Shown: positions 1-8,597, counted from the stretch's first letter. The stretch: DNA of 64,000 nucleotides from UBA2966 sp965242505 (GCA_965242505.1 OZ251449.1:992001-1056000), one strand, 5' to 3'. The notes: generated by a model from the sequence alone, not told the origin. Translations and numbers: made by a program.

Positions 1-846
1 CGGCTGTTCAGCGCCGAGATGGCCGAGGACGGCGCGTTCGACGAGGCCGCATCGGGATGCGACGGCGTCTTCATCGCCTGTCTCGTCCCGGTGTACGCGG
101 GCCGCGACGGCAAGCCCGCCCGCGAGATGGACGACGAGGAAGGCTACGCCGAGATCATCGCGCCCACCGTCGAGGGGTGCCTGAACGTCATGCGGTCCGC
201 GGCGCGGGCGGGCGCCGGGACCGTCGTCGTCTGTAGCAGCACCAGCAGCACGAACCCCGTTCCGCCGCCGCCGATCAAGAACGAAATCGATCACTGGTCG
301 GACGAGGAAGAGCAGTACCGGGCGAAGAAATACACGTCCGCGGCCAAGACCGTGATGGAGAAGGCGGCGGTCGGATACGCCGGCGAGAACGGCCTGCGCC
401 TCTGCATCCTCCTGCCGACGGGCATGTACGGGCCTCTGATCCTGCCCGGGCACATGCGCCACAACCCGTACGTCTGGTTGCGGCGCGCCATGGACGGCGG
501 GGAGCCCCGGCACGGCAAGGTTCCCAACGACTCCCATTCCATGATCCATCTGCACGATCTCGCGGCCCTCTTCCTGGCCGCCTACGAAAACCCCGGCGCG
601 TCGGGGCGGTATTACGGAGTGCGCGAGAGCTGGCGCTGGCGGGACATCTACGCGGAGGTCGGGAAACTCCTGCCGGAGATGAAGATGCCGGAACCCCTGA
701 CCGAGCCGCCCGTCCCTCCGACGGGATTCGACTTCACCCGCCGGGACAGCCTGGGCGTGGCGCTCCGCGACGTTCCCACCATGCTGCGCGAGACCGTCGA
801 ATGGCTCCGGTCCGACCCCTTCGGGCCGGGCGGGCGAACCGGATGA
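1..846 (+). CDS. NAD-dependent epimerase/dehydratase family protein (5' partial)
   Basis: The reading frame is open from the first base, so the gene starts upstream of the window; 281 residues are visible. It resembles extended short-chain dehydrogenases of the dihydroflavonol-reductase type: a GCDGVFIAC strand, a VVVCSSTSST segment where the catalytic Ser/Thr lies, and an LPTGMYGP strand after the active site. The nucleotide-binding GxxGxxG end is off the window. The usual YxxxK pair is not exact: the aligned stretch reads YTSAAK (four residues between Tyr and Lys), although QYRAKK just before it does fit YxxxK. Substrate cannot be told. It is followed by a dispersed-repeat locus and then by ssb on the other strand. 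Confidence 0.8.
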   Translation, partial: RLFSAEMAEDGAFDEAASGCDGVFIACLVPVYAGRDGKPAREMDDEEGYAEIIAPTVEGCLNVMRSAARAGAGTVVVCSSTSSTNPVPPPPIKNEIDHWSDEEEQYRAKKYTSAAKTVMEKAAVGYAGENGLRLCILLPTGMYGPLILPGHMRHNPYVWLRRAMDGGEPRHGKVPNDSHSMIHLHDLAALFLAAYENPGASGRYYGVRESWRWRDIYAEVGKLLPEMKMPEPLTEPPVPPTGFDFTRRDSLGVALRDVPTMLRETVEWLRSDPFGPGGRTG

Positions 847-860
847 CCGAACCGGCGCCG

Positions 861-1035
861 GCCCCCCTCCCCCGACGCGACCCCCACCCCGACCCTCCCC
901 CTGCAAGGGAGAGGGAGAAGAAGGGACGGGAGAGAGCCGTTGACGCGCCGCCCCGCGCGCTCTCCTCCCCCCTGACCATCAACACTCCTCCCCCCTGACA
1001 GGGGGGAGGTCGGGAGGGGGGTCGGTATGGGAAAC
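861..1035. repeat. Dispersed repeat locus 1 (modules A and B)
   Basis: Fills the gap between the reductase and ssb. Module A (hairpin CCCTCCCCCTGCAAGG and onward) lies near 890-918 and module B (CCCCCCTGACAGGGGGG) near 990-1006. Both are followed by the G-runs seen at the other loci. The right end, GGTATGGGAAACGCGGGTC, matches the unit end seen at 13200, 31690 and 63840. No gene is supported here. Confidence 0.9.
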
Positions 1036-1040
1036 GCGGG

Positions 1041-1505
1041 TCAGAACGGGATTTCGTCGTCGATGTCGGCGCCCGCCGCGGGCTCGCGCGCCGCGGACGG
1101 CTCGTCCATGGAGGCGCCGTGGTCCGGCGCGCCGAACTCCCCTCCGCCGCCGCCCCGCGAATCGAGCATGGTCAACTCTCCCCGGTAGGGCCGCAGCACG
1201 ACCTCGGTGGTGTAGCGGTCCCGCCCCTCCTGATCCGTCCACTTGCGGGTCTGCAACTGGCCCTCGAGGTAGACCTTGGACCCCTTACGCAGATACTGCT
1301 TGGCTATGTCCCCGAGTTGCTGGCTGAAGATCACCACCCGGTGCCATTCGGTGCGCTCCCGGCGTTCGCCGGACTGCCGGTCGCGCCAGGTCTCGTTGGT
1401 CGCCACCGAGAAATGCACGATCTGATCGCCCGATTGCGTGTTCCGCACCTCGGGGTCGATCCCGAGATTGCCGATGAGTTGCACCTTGTTGAGGCTTCCC
1501 GCCAT
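1041..1505 (-). CDS. ssb: Single-stranded DNA-binding protein
   Basis: A 154-residue SSB that coats single-stranded DNA during replication, repair and recombination. The N-terminal OB fold is recognisable (start MAGSLNKVQLIGNLG, then WHRVVIF and the GSKVYLEGQL strand, about residues 5-110). A Gly-rich linker follows, and the protein ends in the acidic tip DIDDEIPF, the docking site for partner proteins. Length fits the family. In many alphaproteobacteria ssb sits next to uvrA; here uvrA is 13 kb away with accessory genes between. Start chosen at the ATG that gives the standard N-terminus. Confidence 0.97.
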   Translation of the reverse strand: MAGSLNKVQLIGNLGIDPEVRNTQSGDQIVHFSVATNETWRDRQSGERRERTEWHRVVIFSQQLGDIAKQYLRKGSKVYLEGQLQTRKWTDQEGRDRYTTEVVLRPYRGELTMLDSRGGGGGEFGAPDHGASMDEPSAAREPAAGADIDDEIPF

Positions 1506-1558
1506 GTGTTCGTCCCTCCCAGGAACCAGCGACGGCCACGGAAGCGACCGGCGGCGGC

Positions 1559-1564
1559 ACTATA
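1559..1564 (-). promoter_or_regulatory. Possible -10 element for ssb
   Basis: On the minus strand this reads TATAGT, about 55 nt upstream of the ssb start. No convincing -35 hexamer is seen at the right distance. I saw no GTTC-N7-GTTC motif of the alphaproteobacterial LexA type here. Confidence 0.3.
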
Positions 1565-1640
1565 GACACACGCCGCCCGCCAAGGCCACAGCCACGAGCG
1601 GCGGAGGGCCGGGGAACGACGTGGGGGTCGTGACGCGCGG

Positions 1641-1715
1641 CCCCCCTCCCGGCCTCCCCCCTTCTTCTCCCTCCCCCTTGCAGGGGGAGGGTCGGGGTGG
1701 GGGTCGCGTCAGAGG
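1641..1715. repeat. Dispersed repeat locus 2 (half B fused to A)
   Basis: Between ssb and the coiled-coil gene. The first half of module B (CCCCCCTCCCGGCCTCCCC) runs straight into module A in the opposite orientation, followed by GTCGGGGTGGGGGTCGCG. It looks like a deletion junction between B and A; the same fused form occurs at 17715-17800. Confidence 0.85.
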
Positions 1716-1752
1716 GAGGAGCGCGAACGGCCCGCCGCCCGCCGAACCGCGC

Positions 1753-2340
1753 CTACAGAAACCGCACCGCCGCCGCGGCGATACCGACGGCGACGACCAT
1801 CATGCCGCCGAGCCGGATGGTCATGCGCTGCTCCAGCTCCCGCATCTCGCCGCGCAACGCCTTCTCGACCTTCCCCAAGTCGGACCGCAGGTCCGCGATC
1901 TCGCCACGCAGGGCCGTTGCGGTCTTCTCCAGATCGGACCGCACATCCGCGATCTCGCCGCGCAGGGCCGTCTCGGTCTTCTCCAGGTCGGACCGCAGGA
2001 CCGTTTCGGTCTTCTCCAGGTCGGACCGCAGCGACGTCTCGACCTTTCCCAGATCGGACCGCACATCCGCGATCTCGCCGCGCAGGACCGTTTCGGTCTT
2101 CTCCAGATCGGACCGCAGCGACGTCTCGACCTTTCCCAGATCGGACCGCAGGACCGTTTCGGTCTTCTCCAGATCGGACCGCAGGGCCGTTTCGGTCTTC
2201 TCCAGGTCGACCTTGGTCGCCAGGGATTCGGACAAACCCTCGGCGAAGGTATCGACGAGGACCCGGGCCTGACTCTCGTCGAAACCCGCTTCCTCCCGCA
2301 GGCGCGTCGCCGCCCGGAGCGTATCGAAAGCGATCGTCAT
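1753..2340 (-). CDS. DUF1640-like coiled-coil membrane protein with hendecad repeats
   Basis: 195 residues in three parts. Residues 1-44 are a helical head (FDTLRAATRLREEAGFDESQ) of the kind seen in DUF1640/CCDC90-like proteins. Residues 45-164 are built from nine 11-residue units of the type DLEKTETALRS and three 7-residue units of the type EIADVRS. Residues about 173-193 form a single C-terminal membrane helix (MMVVAVGIAAAAV). Both unit lengths fit a continuous coiled coil. The likely form is a membrane-anchored rod; function is unknown. A much shorter relative with the same head and tail but no repeats lies at 37481-37783. Repeat number may vary between strains. Confidence 0.8.
   Translation of the reverse strand: MTIAFDTLRAATRLREEAGFDESQARVLVDTFAEGLSESLATKVDLEKTETALRSDLEKTETVLRSDLGKVETSLRSDLEKTETVLRGEIADVRSDLGKVETSLRSDLEKTETVLRSDLEKTETALRGEIADVRSDLEKTATALRGEIADLRSDLGKVEKALRGEMRELEQRMTIRLGGMMVVAVGIAAAAVRFL
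1849..2208 (-). repeat. Intragenic 33-nt and 21-nt coding repeats
   Basis: The rod of the coiled-coil gene. Nine 33-nt units (DLEKTETxLRS or DLGKVETSLRS) alternate with three 21-nt units (EIADVRS or EIADLRS), and several copies are nearly identical in DNA. Both lengths are multiples of three, so gain or loss of units keeps the frame. Confidence 0.85.
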
Positions 2341-2424
2341 TCCGCCACTCTGACACGACCGGGCGCGGTCCGCAAGCCCTCGTCCTCGTTCACTACATAT
2401 GAGACGCCGCGTGAGAGGAGTGCG

Positions 2425-2645
2425 CGGCGTTGCGAGGCCGCCATCCGGACCCCCCTCCCGACCTCCCCCCTGTCAGGGGGGAGGAGTATGAATGGCCAGG
2501 GGAGAGGAGTGTGGGTGGCCAAGGGGGAGGAGCGTCGACGGCTCCCCTCCGTCCCCCCTCTTCTCCCTCCCCCTTGCAGGGGGAGGGTCGGGGTGGGGGT
2601 CGCGCCGGGGGGAGGAGCGCGAACGGCCCGTCGCGCCGGCCGCCC
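2425..2645. repeat. Dispersed repeat locus 3
   Basis: Occupies most of the 312-bp gap between the coiled-coil and lipoprotein genes. Module B near 2463-2480 and module A near 2565-2592 lie in the reverse orientation, joined by the common linker GGAGGAGTATGAATGGCCAG. Nothing else is seen in the gap. Confidence 0.9.
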
Positions 2646-2652
2646 GATTTCC

Positions 2653-3642
2653 CTACCCGAACCCGAAGACGGCCCTCCGGAAGACGGCCGCGCACTCGCC
2701 CGCGTCCTGACCGTGACCGACCTGTTTCACTTCGTCTCCCTCGACGATGAAGTGGCTGCGCCAGTACAGGCCCCAATCCACAAACTTCCGAACCGCGAGA
2801 CACCACGTCCCGTTCGATCTCGTCAGCGTCACGTCGGAACTGTCGCCGAAATAGCTTCCATACGCATCCTCGTACCCGACCACGCCTTCACGGGCGGCGG
2901 GGCCCCAATCGTATCTGGCCGCGTCCACGTCCTCGACCCCCTCCATGTAGGAGAAGGGACCCGGCTTCTCCCTGTCGACGTAAGGATGGTGGTAGCGGCT
3001 GAGCATCGAATTCAGCATGGGGTCGTCTATGGGGTAACCGGTGACGAGAGGATCGAAGTCGACGGGGTGCTCGAAATGGAAAAGGAATCTCGCGCCTTCA
3101 TAGACTTCACGTGCGAATCCCGCGGCTTCAGATTCAAGTACGGACACTTTTGAAAGACCGTTCCTTTCATTGAAGGAATCGAACGCCGCGTTCCCGGTCC
3201 GCAGCGTCATCGGCCGATCCGGTTCGCGAAGAAAGCCCGATTCGTGAAGAAGGCGGCCGCGGACGGCGGCCGACAGACCCTCCTCCAGAACGACGACGAA
3301 CGTGTTCGGGGCGATGCCTTCCAGTATGGGCGCGAGCGCGAGCGCCTCCGGATCTTCGTTCCGGACCCGAAGCAGAACCGCTTCGATCTCCCGGGCGAGC
3401 GCGCGCCGCGCTTCCGGAAGGCTTCCCGGCGACATCTCACGCGCCAGGGTGTCGGCGACCCTGTTCGGGGGCGGTCTCCACGACAGGCCGACCCAGGACA
3501 CGACCGGCGCCCCGAGCCGCACCGGCGCGCCGTCTCCGGGCCTCTCCGAGTCCGGCAACCAGTCGCCCGGACGGAGGGGTTCGGGATGGGAGCAACCGGC
3601 GAGCAGGGCGAGGCCCGCCCCGGCGACGAGCGCGAGCCTCAT
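2653..3642 (-). CDS. Hypothetical lipoprotein
   Basis: 329 residues starting with a short lipoprotein signal peptide: a basic residue at position 2, a hydrophobic stretch, then the lipobox LAGC with the lipidated Cys at residue 17. The mature part is soluble-looking, with no further membrane helices. I do not recognise the family. It has a central acidic/aromatic segment and a C-terminal strand-rich region (DVTLTRSNGTWCLAVRKFVD) with two later Cys-containing turns. It is flanked by repeat loci on both sides, so it is probably a single-gene unit. Confidence 0.7.
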   Translation of the reverse strand: MRLALVAGAGLALLAGCSHPEPLRPGDWLPDSERPGDGAPVRLGAPVVSWVGLSWRPPPNRVADTLAREMSPGSLPEARRALAREIEAVLLRVRNEDPEALALAPILEGIAPNTFVVVLEEGLSAAVRGRLLHESGFLREPDRPMTLRTGNAAFDSFNERNGLSKVSVLESEAAGFAREVYEGARFLFHFEHPVDFDPLVTGYPIDDPMLNSMLSRYHHPYVDREKPGPFSYMEGVEDVDAARYDWGPAAREGVVGYEDAYGSYFGDSSDVTLTRSNGTWCLAVRKFVDWGLYWRSHFIVEGDEVKQVGHGQDAGECAAVFRRAVFGFG

Positions 3643-3669
3643 TCGGCGACGGGGGCGCCGCAGGGCTCG

Positions 3670-3835
3670 TGACGCGCGAACCCCCCTCCCGACCTCCCCC
3701 CTGTCAGGGGGGAGGAGTGTGTGTGGTCAGGGAGGAGGAGCATGAACGGAAACCTCTCCCCCTTCTTCTCCCTCCCCCTTGCAGGGGGAGGGTCGGGGTG
3801 GGGGTCGCGGCAGGGGGGAGAAGCGCGAGGGCCGG
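3670..3835. repeat. Dispersed repeat locus 4
   Basis: Downstream of the lipoprotein start: module B near 3690-3712 and module A near 3768-3800, reverse orientation. It is preceded at 3641-3664 by the left-end signature GCGACGGGGGCGCCGCAGGG that also begins loci near 9118 and 31460. Together with the terminator at 3911-3940 this accounts for the 326-bp gap. Confidence 0.88.
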
Positions 3836-3910
3836 CCCGACGGCGCGGGCGCCGGGCGCCGGCTCCGGCGGCGCGTCCTCCTCGACGCTCACCGAACCGC
3901 GTCACGACCG

Positions 3911-3940
3911 AAAAATCGGCCGGGGGGCGATGCCCCCCGG
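3911..3940 (-). terminator. Rho-independent terminator after the FGE-fold gene
   Basis: On the minus strand, 29 nt after the stop codon at 3969, there is a perfect 9-bp stem CCGGGGGGC / GCCCCCCGG with a 3-nt loop. CCGA and then five T follow. This fits an intrinsic terminator for the operon read leftward from 8581. The same hairpin sits just 3' of the candidate variable region, where diversity-generating retroelements often carry an inverted repeat. Confidence 0.65.
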
Positions 3941-3968
3941 ACCCCCCAGGAGGTAAGGAGGCAAAGAT

Positions 3969-6911
3969 TCACGGGGCGAGCGTCCGGGCGACACGGAACC
4001 CGATGTCGAGGTCCCGGCTCCCTGACTCGTTCCAGTCGCGGTTGGCGGAGCGGAGGTTCCTCGGTTCGTTGTCCCAGGACCCGCCGCGCAGAACACGCCC
4101 ATCACAGTTTCCCGACTCCCATGCCCTCCCGTCCGATGGCGCACCGGCGTAGCTCCCATTCCAGCAATCATCCACCCACTCGTACACGTTCCCGTGCATG
4201 TCATGCAGGCCCCAGGAGTTTGCCGGGAAGCTCCCCACAGGGGCGGTGGTGTCCCAGCTGTCCCCGCAGTAGTCCAAGTAGCAATTCGCACGGTTCCGAC
4301 CGACGTCGTCGCCCCAATGATACCGCGTCGTCGTCCCCGCGCGCGCCGCGTACTCCCACTCCGCCTCGCTCAACAGGCGATACTCCGCGCCCGTCTCCCG
4401 GCTCAGCCAGCCTACGTACGCCTGCGCGTCCTTCCAGCTCACGTTGACGACCGGGCGGTTCCCGCGGCCCCAGCCCTCGTCGTCAGGCCGGTGGCCGCCG
4501 CAGCCGCCGCCCGACGCGCACGCGTCCCACTCCGCGAACGTCACCTCGTGCACGCCCACAGCGAACGGCTCCGCGACTGTCACCCGATGCACGGGACCTT
4601 CGTCGTCATTGCGGCCCTCCTCGTGGGACGGCGAGCCCATCATGAAGTTTCCCGCCGGGACCACCACCATCTCCGGGCAGGACGGACATTCCCGGAACGT
4701 CTCGCCGACCGCCCACTGCGAGCCCGCCTCCTCCAGCAGCGCCGCCCGGACGAACCCCCGGACTCCGCCCTCGGCCTCGACCCGGAGCCAGTCTCCGGCC
4801 TCGCCCGTCACCGTCACCTCGTCGCCGACGGCGAGGGCAACGGGCCTCCGGTACCGCGGGCCGGGGCCGATCCCGACGTCCGCCGGGCGCGCGACCCGCA
4901 TCGCGCGGTCGGGGACGGCGGCCACGCATCGGCCCTCGTCCACCCGCGCGCCGTTCCTCATGCAGTTGCGGGCGCGTTTCGGAGGCTTCTCCCCGCTCCA
5001 GAAGCCAAGCCTCTTGACCCAGAGGCCGTGCCGTCTGCCGTTCACGAACGGCCCTTCCCAAACCTCCTGGCCGTCGCCGCCGCTCTCGACCCAGTGGCCG
5101 ACCCGGCGGCCGTCGCGATACTCGCCCTCGTCCCGACTCTCCTTCCACGCGCCGGCATGGCGGAAACGCCGCGTCATCCGGCCCTTGCCGGACGCCTTGC
5201 CGCCCTCGCAGGCGCCGTTCCAGGAGACCGTCTCGTCGGCCGCCGGAGACGGGTTCCAGACGTAGCAACCGGGGCGGTCCGCGACCTCCATCCAGCAGGC
5301 CCGCTCCCCGGCCTCGCCCGCACACTGCGGGCGCGGCCCGGACTCGCAGGCGAGCAGCTCGGCCATGTCGTCCTTCGCCAGGTAGCCCGCCGCCGCGGCG
5401 CCGCTTCGGCCCCGCTTCTCCTGCCAGGCGCGGATCGCCGCCCGCGTGGCGGGACCGAAGCGGCCGTCCGCCTTCCCGGCGCCGAAGCCCTGCGCCGCCA
5501 GGCAGGCCTGGACGCGCTTCCGCGCCGCCTCGTCCAGGCCCAGCGCCTTCTCCCGCGCCTCGGCCGCCAGGGCGGCGGGGTCGCAGCCCTTGTCGTCCGC
5601 CAGGGGATCGTAGGTCGAGCCGTCGAAATTGGTGATCATGACGCTCCCCTTCCGCTCGCCGCCGGCGTCGCGGAGGACGCCGCGAGCCACCGAGTCTTCC
5701 GCCGCATGTTCGAAGGGCAGCTTGCCGCGGCGGTCGGTGATGCAGGGGTCGGCCCCGCCCGCCAGCAGCGCCCGGATCACCTTGGCGAGGTCGTCCTCGT
5801 GCTTCGCCGCATGGATCAGCGGCGTGTCGCCGGCGCGGTCGCGCTTGTCCGGGTCGGCCCCGCCCCTGAGCAGCGCCTCGACGAGTTCCACCCCCTCGTC
5901 CTCGCTGCCCGCCTTGTCGCTCCCGTGCAGCAGGACCGCCTGGATGAGGGGCGTCCGGCCTTTCCCTTTCCCGCCGCGCCAGACCGCGTCCGGGTCGGCC
6001 CCGCCCTCGATCAGCGCCCCGATGGCGTCCACGACGCCCTTCGCGCTCTCGCCGGCATATTTGTTCGTAACCACCTGGATGAGGGGCGTCCGGCCTTTCT
6101 TCTCTCCCCCCTTTGCGTACTTCACGTTCGGGTCCGCGCCATGCCGGAGCAGCAGGCGCAGGTGGTTCGCCAGCGGTTCCCCGACGTGGAGCGGGTCGGC
6201 CCTTATGGCCAGCAGCAGCGGCGTCTCGCCGTTCTCGTCCTTCAGGTTCGGGTCGGCGCCGGCTGCGAGCAACGCCTCGAGGACGCCAAGCCGCTTTCCT
6301 CCATGCAATATGTCGATGTTGGCGCCGAAAAAAACCTCTCCGTGGAGCCACATCGTGGGAAAAAAGCGCGTGGCCCGGACCGATGCGTAGAGGGCGTGCA
6401 GCGGCGTCGCGTCGCGGCCGTCGCGCGCGTCCACCGGCGCCCCGCACTCCACCAGGACGAGGACGGAGCGCGGGCCGGGGCGATCGAAGAAGGGCGCCTT
6501 CTGCGCGGCGGCGAAGTGCAGCGGCGTCGCGCCGTGGGCGTTGCGGGCGTTGCAGCGCCCGCCGCGGGCGACGACGGCCTCGAGGATGTCGGCCGCCAAC
6601 GGCGCGGCGTAGTGCATCGCCGTGTTGCCCTCCCCGTCCAGGTCGGCATTGACGTCGCGGGTGACGCTTATCCACTTCAGCGCCCGGGCGCGGGCGCCCT
6701 CGTGCCCGCCGTCCAGGCTGCCCTCCACCGCCCCGGCCACGTCCCGGACGAAGACGAGATCCTCTCCGTCCTTCCCGCCTTCCTGCGCCGTTGCCGGCGA
6801 GGCCGCGGCGAGCGGGAAAAGGAGGCAGGCGGCGAAGGCCCCCGCCAGACGCGCGCGGAGCGCCTCGGTCCATGGGGCGCGGGAGCGCGCGTCGTCTGGC
6901 CTTCCCGTCAT
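3969..6911 (-). CDS. Ankyrin / peptidoglycan-binding / MORN-like / SH3 / FGE-fold multidomain protein
   Basis: 980 residues, exported: a signal peptide ends near residue 43 (SPATAQ). Domains in order: ankyrin repeats (about 90-430, GNTAMHYAA, GATPLHFAA, GETPLLLAI), a peptidoglycan-binding helix bundle (about 450-515, FGPATRAAIRAWQ), MORN-like YRDGRRVGHW repeats (about 570-640), an SH3-type segment (about 675-735, VGDEVTVTGEAGDWLRV) and a C-terminal formylglycine-generating-enzyme fold (about 745-976) with MVVVPAGNFMMGS, GNVYEW and RVLRGGSW. The catalytic Cys pair expected near SYCxRYR in true FGE is absent, so it is probably a binding rather than an oxidising domain. It follows the propeller gene by 11 nt and ends in a terminator. 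It probably acts in the periplasm. The last 40 residues resemble DGR variable regions. Confidence 0.85.
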   Translation of the reverse strand: MTGRPDDARSRAPWTEALRARLAGAFAACLLFPLAAASPATAQEGGKDGEDLVFVRDVAGAVEGSLDGGHEGARARALKWISVTRDVNADLDGEGNTAMHYAAPLAADILEAVVARGGRCNARNAHGATPLHFAAAQKAPFFDRPGPRSVLVLVECGAPVDARDGRDATPLHALYASVRATRFFPTMWLHGEVFFGANIDILHGGKRLGVLEALLAAGADPNLKDENGETPLLLAIRADPLHVGEPLANHLRLLLRHGADPNVKYAKGGEKKGRTPLIQVVTNKYAGESAKGVVDAIGALIEGGADPDAVWRGGKGKGRTPLIQAVLLHGSDKAGSEDEGVELVEALLRGGADPDKRDRAGDTPLIHAAKHEDDLAKVIRALLAGGADPCITDRRGKLPFEHAAEDSVARGVLRDAGGERKGSVMITNFDGSTYDPLADDKGCDPAALAAEAREKALGLDEAARKRVQACLAAQGFGAGKADGRFGPATRAAIRAWQEKRGRSGAAAAGYLAKDDMAELLACESGPRPQCAGEAGERACWMEVADRPGCYVWNPSPAADETVSWNGACEGGKASGKGRMTRRFRHAGAWKESRDEGEYRDGRRVGHWVESGGDGQEVWEGPFVNGRRHGLWVKRLGFWSGEKPPKRARNCMRNGARVDEGRCVAAVPDRAMRVARPADVGIGPGPRYRRPVALAVGDEVTVTGEAGDWLRVEAEGGVRGFVRAALLEEAGSQWAVGETFRECPSCPEMVVVPAGNFMMGSPSHEEGRNDDEGPVHRVTVAEPFAVGVHEVTFAEWDACASGGGCGGHRPDDEGWGRGNRPVVNVSWKDAQAYVGWLSRETGAEYRLLSEAEWEYAARAGTTTRYHWGDDVGRNRANCYLDYCGDSWDTTAPVGSFPANSWGLHDMHGNVYEWVDDCWNGSYAGAPSDGRAWESGNCDGRVLRGGSWDNEPRNLRSANRDWNESGSRDLDIGFRVARTLAP
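3984..4097 (-). other. Candidate hypervariable C-terminal segment of the FGE/C-type-lectin fold
   Basis: Codes for residues 939-976, framed by RVLRGGSW and GFRVAR. Between them Asn, Asp, Glu and Ser sit at the positions varied in targets of diversity-generating retroelements. Many codons there are AAC or differ from AAC only at A positions (GAC, AGC, CTC). This spacing is also the ordinary family consensus, so it is suggestive only. No reverse transcriptase gene is seen in the window. Confidence 0.35.
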
Positions 6912-6922
6912 CGTTCGTCTCC

Positions 6923-8581
6923 TTACGAATCTTTGGCCGCCCGAGGCAGCGTCAGCAGCTTCTTATGCCTGACCTTCGTGTCGGAAAAACCGATGTCGTC
7001 GGGCGACAGGGCGTCGATCGCCCTCTCCAGGTAGGAGAGCCCATCGGGCGGCTTGGACGACAATCCCTCCCCGACCAAGGCGATGACGTCTCCACGGGCG
7101 TCGTAATACGCCGCGAGTCGCAGATGGTAACGGGTCAAGCCGACCAGATGTCTCACCCAGAACATGAGGATCCCGATGATCCCGACACGCAGAGCCGTCG
7201 AATAAAGAAAAACCCACCGTATCCGATCGGAAAGCGCATCATCGGAGAGCACATTGTCGCGCGCCTTTTTCGCTTCTTCCACGCGACGTTCCTCTTCCGC
7301 CCGACGTTCTTCTTCCGTGAGGGGCACGCGGACTTGTTCGACTGTCTCGATCTCGATCCTGGACAAAGAAACGTCCGACCGAACGATCGTCCGGTTCCGA
7401 CCGGCGACGATCGCGACCACCCCTTCGCTCGGGTCCTCGTCGAGGACCACCGCGTGAAGTCGGTGCGGCGTCCCGACGTTGCCGCCGCGCACGCCGCTGC
7501 AACCCCCCTTCTGGACGTCGATGTCGAAAACCAGGACGCGGCCGTCGTCGCCCGCGGCAACGGCGGTCTTGCCGTCGCTGCTCAACGCCACTCCGTTGAG
7601 ATCGTCGCCGACGTTGGTGGCGCAGGGTTTCCAGGTTAGTGATGCAGATTTCCCAGATCGCGCCGCCATCCGTAGAGTACCTGCGAGGCCGCGGTCGCCG
7701 ACGAAGACGGCGATCTTGCCATCGCGGCTCAGCGCGACGGCGTTGATGTCCTCTCGCCTGCCCTGCTCCGTCGTAACGATACCCGGGTCGCGCCAAGTCC
7801 GGCCGCCGGTGTCGGAATGCCGGACGAGGCCTCGGTCGCCGACGAGGACGGCGATCCTGCCGTCGCCGCTCAACGCGACGGCGTTGATGTCCTTCGGCCT
7901 GCCCTCTCCCGTCTCGACGGTGACCGGATCCCAAGTCTCGCCGCCGGTGTCGGAACGCCGCACGAGGCCATCGTCGCCGACGAGGATGGCGGTCTCGCCA
8001 TCGCCGCTCAACGCCACTCCGTTGACGTCCTGCGGCGTAACGCCGCCCGGGTCCGTCCAGGTCTTACCGCCGTCGACGGAACGCCGGACGAGGCCGCGCC
8101 GCCCCACGGCGATGACGACGACGCCATCGTCACTCACCGCGATTCCGTGAAAGTTCTTGCCCGTGTTGCTCGGGAGCGATTCCCATTCGCGGAGGCTGGA
8201 ACCGGAATCGGCGGCGAGGATGAAACCGTCGTCGCCGACGGCGAATACGGTGCCGTCCCGACGGCCGAGGGCGACGCCGCGAAAATCGAACCTTCGCGGC
8301 AACGTCAGCCGTTTTTCCAACTGTTCTTCCAGCCGTTCTTCCAGTCGTTCCAACCCCTCGACGGTTGCCCCAGCAGCGACAGAGAGCGTTTTCTCTATTA
8401 TTGTCTCGGCTAACCCCACGATGGCACCTGCGCCGAAGAACAGTATGATGATATACAGGGTGTAACGCCCCGCGATGCGGTGGTTGTTTCGGGCGCGCTT
8501 CCGCCAGTCTTCGCGCAAGCTCTCCAGCTTGCGTGAGCTTCCCTGCCCGCCGTTTCCTGCACTTTCAGGATTGTCGCTCAT
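6923..8581 (-). CDS. Membrane-anchored beta-propeller protein (YCF48/BNR-like repeats)
   Basis: 552 residues. Residues 1-39 are hydrophilic, 40-58 form a membrane helix (TLYIIILFFGAGAIVGLAE), and about 75-95 a short charged coiled coil. About 100-400 hold roughly seven 40-residue repeats of the form DINAVALSGDGxIAVLVGDxGLVRxSDTGGxTW, as in sialidase/YCF48 propellers. A second charged helix (about 420-450) leads to a second membrane helix (about 458-478) and a 70-residue C-terminal tail. The propeller should lie between the two helices on the outer face. It is the first gene of a two-gene operon with the FGE-fold protein (11 nt apart). Its upstream region is a 13-bp minisatellite. One blade near 7627-7680 seems frame-disturbed. 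Confidence 0.8.
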   Translation of the reverse strand: MSDNPESAGNGGQGSSRKLESLREDWRKRARNNHRIAGRYTLYIIILFFGAGAIVGLAETIIEKTLSVAAGATVEGLERLEERLEEQLEKRLTLPRRFDFRGVALGRRDGTVFAVGDDGFILAADSGSSLREWESLPSNTGKNFHGIAVSDDGVVVIAVGRRGLVRRSVDGGKTWTDPGGVTPQDVNGVALSGDGETAILVGDDGLVRRSDTGGETWDPVTVETGEGRPKDINAVALSGDGRIAVLVGDRGLVRHSDTGGRTWRDPGIVTTEQGRREDINAVALSRDGKIAVFVGDRGLAGTLRMAARSGKSASLTWKPCATNVGDDLNGVALSSDGKTAVAAGDDGRVLVFDIDVQKGGCSGVRGGNVGTPHRLHAVVLDEDPSEGVVAIVAGRNRTIVRSDVSLSRIEIETVEQVRVPLTEEERRAEEERRVEEAKKARDNVLSDDALSDRIRWVFLYSTALRVGIIGILMFWVRHLVGLTRYHLRLAAYYDARGDVIALVGEGLSSKPPDGLSYLERAIDALSPDDIGFSDTKVRHKKLLTLPRAAKDS

Positions 8582-8597
8582 GGCGGCCTCTCATCAT

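Noticed and set aside
990..1010. Repeat modules as ordinary Rho-independent terminators
   Set aside because: The hairpins are strong, but no T-run follows them, and copies also lie upstream of genes.
3969..6911. Genuine formylglycine-generating enzyme activity
   Set aside because: The catalytic Cys pair expected near the C-terminus is missing.
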